NCBI GenBank assembly: GCA_016931555.1
Contig: JAFGEM010000081.1
Location: 1-5,482, forward strand
Source of the DNA: Candidatus Iainarchaeum sp.
GTDB lineage: Archaea > Iainarchaeota > Iainarchaeia > Iainarchaeales > GCA-2688035
Direction: 5' to 3'
Length of the DNA stretch: 5,482 nt
A program made the translations under genes and the position numbers. Shown one piece after another: positions 4,144 through 5,482 of the stretch. Under the pieces are notes generated by a model that did no database searches, was not told the origin of the DNA, and saw only the letters and a program-made list of their open reading frames with translations. Each line of letters begins with the position of its first letter. The stretch's first letter is position 1.

Positions 4144-4866
4144 TTAGAATCCTTTCCATTCCTTCTGTGCTTTTTCATACCTTTCAAATGTGTCTGTGGG
4201 ATACCATTGCCCTGAAAACTCGCATCCAAACAGTTTTCCCATTGAAGCAATTTTTGGGAATGTTTCCTTTTCAATTGAAACACTTCTGCCGCTTGGAATG
4301 TGCTCCAAAATCCTGTTGCTCAGAATATATGCCCCGGAATTAATTACTCCCGGCTTTTTAAGCAGGGGGTCTTTTTCGCGGAAGGCAAGAATCTTTTTTG
4401 CATCGAGCTCTATGCCTCCAAAATCGCTTGCGTCATTAACGCGGGTAAGCGCAATTGTCCCAAAAGCATTTTTTTCCATGTGTGTTTCATTCACTGCTTT
4501 AAAATTCACGTCCTTTACTTCGTCGCCGTTCATCATAATAAATTTTTTTTCATCCTTGAAAAAGTCTTCTGCGAATTTCAGTGCTCCTGCAGTCCCCAAA
4601 AACTCTTTTTCAATGTTGTAGTGAATTTTCAAGCCCATTTTTGAGCCGTCTCCAAAATAATCCTGAATCTGCTCTGCCTTGTAGCCAAGGGCGAGCACAA
4701 TTTCCTTTACTCCGAAGCGCCTGCATAATTCAATGTTCCATTCTAAAATTGGCTTTCCCAGAACAGGGAGTATTGGCTTTGCCTTTTCAAGTGTAAGGGG
4801 CATAAGCCTCTCGCCTTTGCCTCCGGCAAGAATAAACGCTTTTTTTATTCCCAACATCCCGATCAT
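4144..4866 (-). CDS. Sugar-1-phosphate nucleotidyltransferase family protein
   Basis: Members join a nucleoside triphosphate to a sugar-1-phosphate, giving NDP-sugars for glycans, and act in the cytoplasm. The 240 residues cover one Rossmann-like NTP_transferase domain with no left-handed beta-helix domain after it. Visible motifs are AGGKGERLMPLT (14-25), KPILPVLGKP (30-39), LGTAGAL (90-96), the metal-binding NGD (113-115), FREKD (162-166), INSGAYIL (175-182) and WYPTDT (221-226, D225 probably the second metal ligand). The sugar and base cannot be told: GDP-mannose, dTDP-glucose and UDP-glucose synthases look alike here, as do MurU/HddC-like proteins. ATG 4866 gives the longest form; ATG 4857 is equally possible and keeps all motifs. 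It converges with the GIY-YIG gene and diverges from the TIM-barrel gene. Confidence 0.88.
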   Translation of the reverse strand: MIGMLGIKKAFILAGGKGERLMPLTLEKAKPILPVLGKPILEWNIELCRRFGVKEIVLALGYKAEQIQDYFGDGSKMGLKIHYNIEKEFLGTAGALKFAEDFFKDEKKFIMMNGDEVKDVNFKAVNETHMEKNAFGTIALTRVNDASDFGGIELDAKKILAFREKDPLLKKPGVINSGAYILSNRILEHIPSGRSVSIEKETFPKIASMGKLFGCEFSGQWYPTDTFERYEKAQKEWKGF

Positions 4867-4940
4867 TTAATCCATTAATTAAAAACAATTTTAATGCTTT
4901 GCCAATAAATATGTTTCTGGTACAAACATCTGGTTTTTGC
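4867..4940. promoter_or_regulatory. AT-rich divergent promoter region
   Basis: The gap between the two divergent genes holds ATTTTAAT (4888-4895), which reads as a TATA-like box on both strands. On + it would start RNA near 4917, before ATG 4941. On - it would start RNA near 4866, at the first codon of the nucleotidyltransferase. ATATTTAT read on the - strand (4906-4913) is another candidate for that gene. The exact boxes cannot be settled by eye. Confidence 0.4.
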
Positions 4941-5482
4941 ATGTCTCTTGTTGGTTTGAGTTCAAGTTATTTTGCCTTTAAGGGTTTTTCAATTTACGAT
5001 TCAGTAAAGCAGGCGCATAAACTTGGCTTTGAAACAGTTGAATTGGGAGCGGGGCATAACTCAAAGAACTCTGAAAAGAATGTCTGGCGGGCAATAAATG
5101 CTTTGAAAAAAGATTTTTCCGAATTGAATTTTACTGTTCACGGCTTGTTTCCTCCGATGCGCAAGCCAACGTGGTTTAATGCGGCTCTCGGGCTGACCGT
5201 GGAAAACAAAAAAATTTTGGAAGACATGTTTAGGGCTGCTGAGGCTGTTGAAGCGCTTTGCGTTACAATTCATTCCGGAGCGTTTTCTCAAATGCTTTTT
5301 GGGAAAGAAATTGGGGGAATGAATTATGGCAAATCCGGCAAGTCAATTCCGCGGGAAAAGGCTTTTGAAGGCATGCACTCTGTTGTAGAATTCGCCCTCA
5401 AATTAAGCGAAAAAACAGGGATTCGAATTGGCATGGAAAATAATCCCCAAGGAAGCTTCCGCGCTTTGGTTTATTCTATTGA
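4941..5482 (+). CDS. Xylose-isomerase-like TIM-barrel protein (sugar phosphate isomerase / AP endonuclease 2 family), 3' end missing
   Basis: The frame stays open to the window end, giving 180 residues of a barrel usually 250-290 long. The start SLVGLSSSYFAF, the early SVKQAHKLGFETVELGAGHN (21-40), TVHGLFPP (65-72), TIHSGAF (109-115) and RIGMENNP (162-169) follow the strand order of this superfamily. H67, H111 and E166 are candidate metal ligands, as in endonuclease IV and sugar isomerases. It could be an endonuclease IV-like repair enzyme or a sugar isomerase/epimerase; the missing C-terminal half carries the deciding residues. ATG 4941 fits homologues best; an in-frame ATG at 4911 would add ten residues and lies at or before the likely transcription start. 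Confidence 0.75.
   Translation, partial: MSLVGLSSSYFAFKGFSIYDSVKQAHKLGFETVELGAGHNSKNSEKNVWRAINALKKDFSELNFTVHGLFPPMRKPTWFNAALGLTVENKKILEDMFRAAEAVEALCVTIHSGAFSQMLFGKEIGGMNYGKSGKSIPREKAFEGMHSVVEFALKLSEKTGIRIGMENNPQGSFRALVYSI

Noticed and set aside
1..5482. CRISPR array, insertion sequence, integrase or attachment sites
   Set aside because: No regularly spaced repeats, transposase or integrase motifs, or flanking direct repeats were seen.

Overview
The window looks archaeal. It carries, in order on the + strand, Spt5 (archaeal NusG), ribosomal proteins uL11, uL1 and uL10/P0 and the stalk protein P1. The stalk protein is the archaeal/eukaryotic type (MEYIYSALL start, GLGSLFG end), not bacterial L7/L12. 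Other archaeal signs are BRE+TATA-like boxes (GGAAA, 3-4 nt, TTTTTAA), Shine-Dalgarno sequences of GGTGA/GGAGGT type and T-rich terminators. The AT-rich sequence, short spacers and somewhat divergent ribosomal proteins would fit a small-genome DPANN-like lineage, but that assignment is only an impression.

Layout. Positions 1-158 hold the 3' end of an unrecognised Cys-rich reading frame. A promoter near 194-210 drives spt5 (288-728) and rpl11 (752-1219). A second, very similar promoter (1234-1250) precedes a gene-free stretch of about 175-225 nt packed with hairpins. That stretch leads to the rpl1-rpl10-rpl12 operon (1447-3479). rpl1 starts at TTG behind a strong Shine-Dalgarno, rpl1 and rpl10 overlap by ATGA, and a T-rich tract after rpl12 ends the operon. 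So uL11 sits apart from the uL1-uL10-P1 unit. In Methanococcus the equivalent unit is repressed by uL1 binding its own mRNA, which makes this hairpin-rich leader the natural candidate for the same control.

The 366 nt from 3480 to 3845 have no convincing protein gene. They contain the operon terminator, a TATA-like box and a segment (about 3594-3843) that folds on paper into a closed, multi-helix RNA ending at a run of seven T. I call this a candidate structured RNA of unknown class. It abuts a small GIY-YIG nuclease gene (3846-4115), which is convergent with a sugar-1-phosphate nucleotidyltransferase-like gene on the - strand (4866-4144). That gene diverges, across an AT-rich shared promoter region, from a xylose-isomerase-like TIM-barrel gene cut by the window end (4941-5482).

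Most unusual points: the uL1 operon leader; the possible new RNA at 3594-3843; a uL10/P0 that seems to lack one P1-binding helix and the C-terminal factor-binding motif, replaced by a long Lys/Glu/Pro tail; and a uL11 whose conserved proline loop has become alanine-rich.
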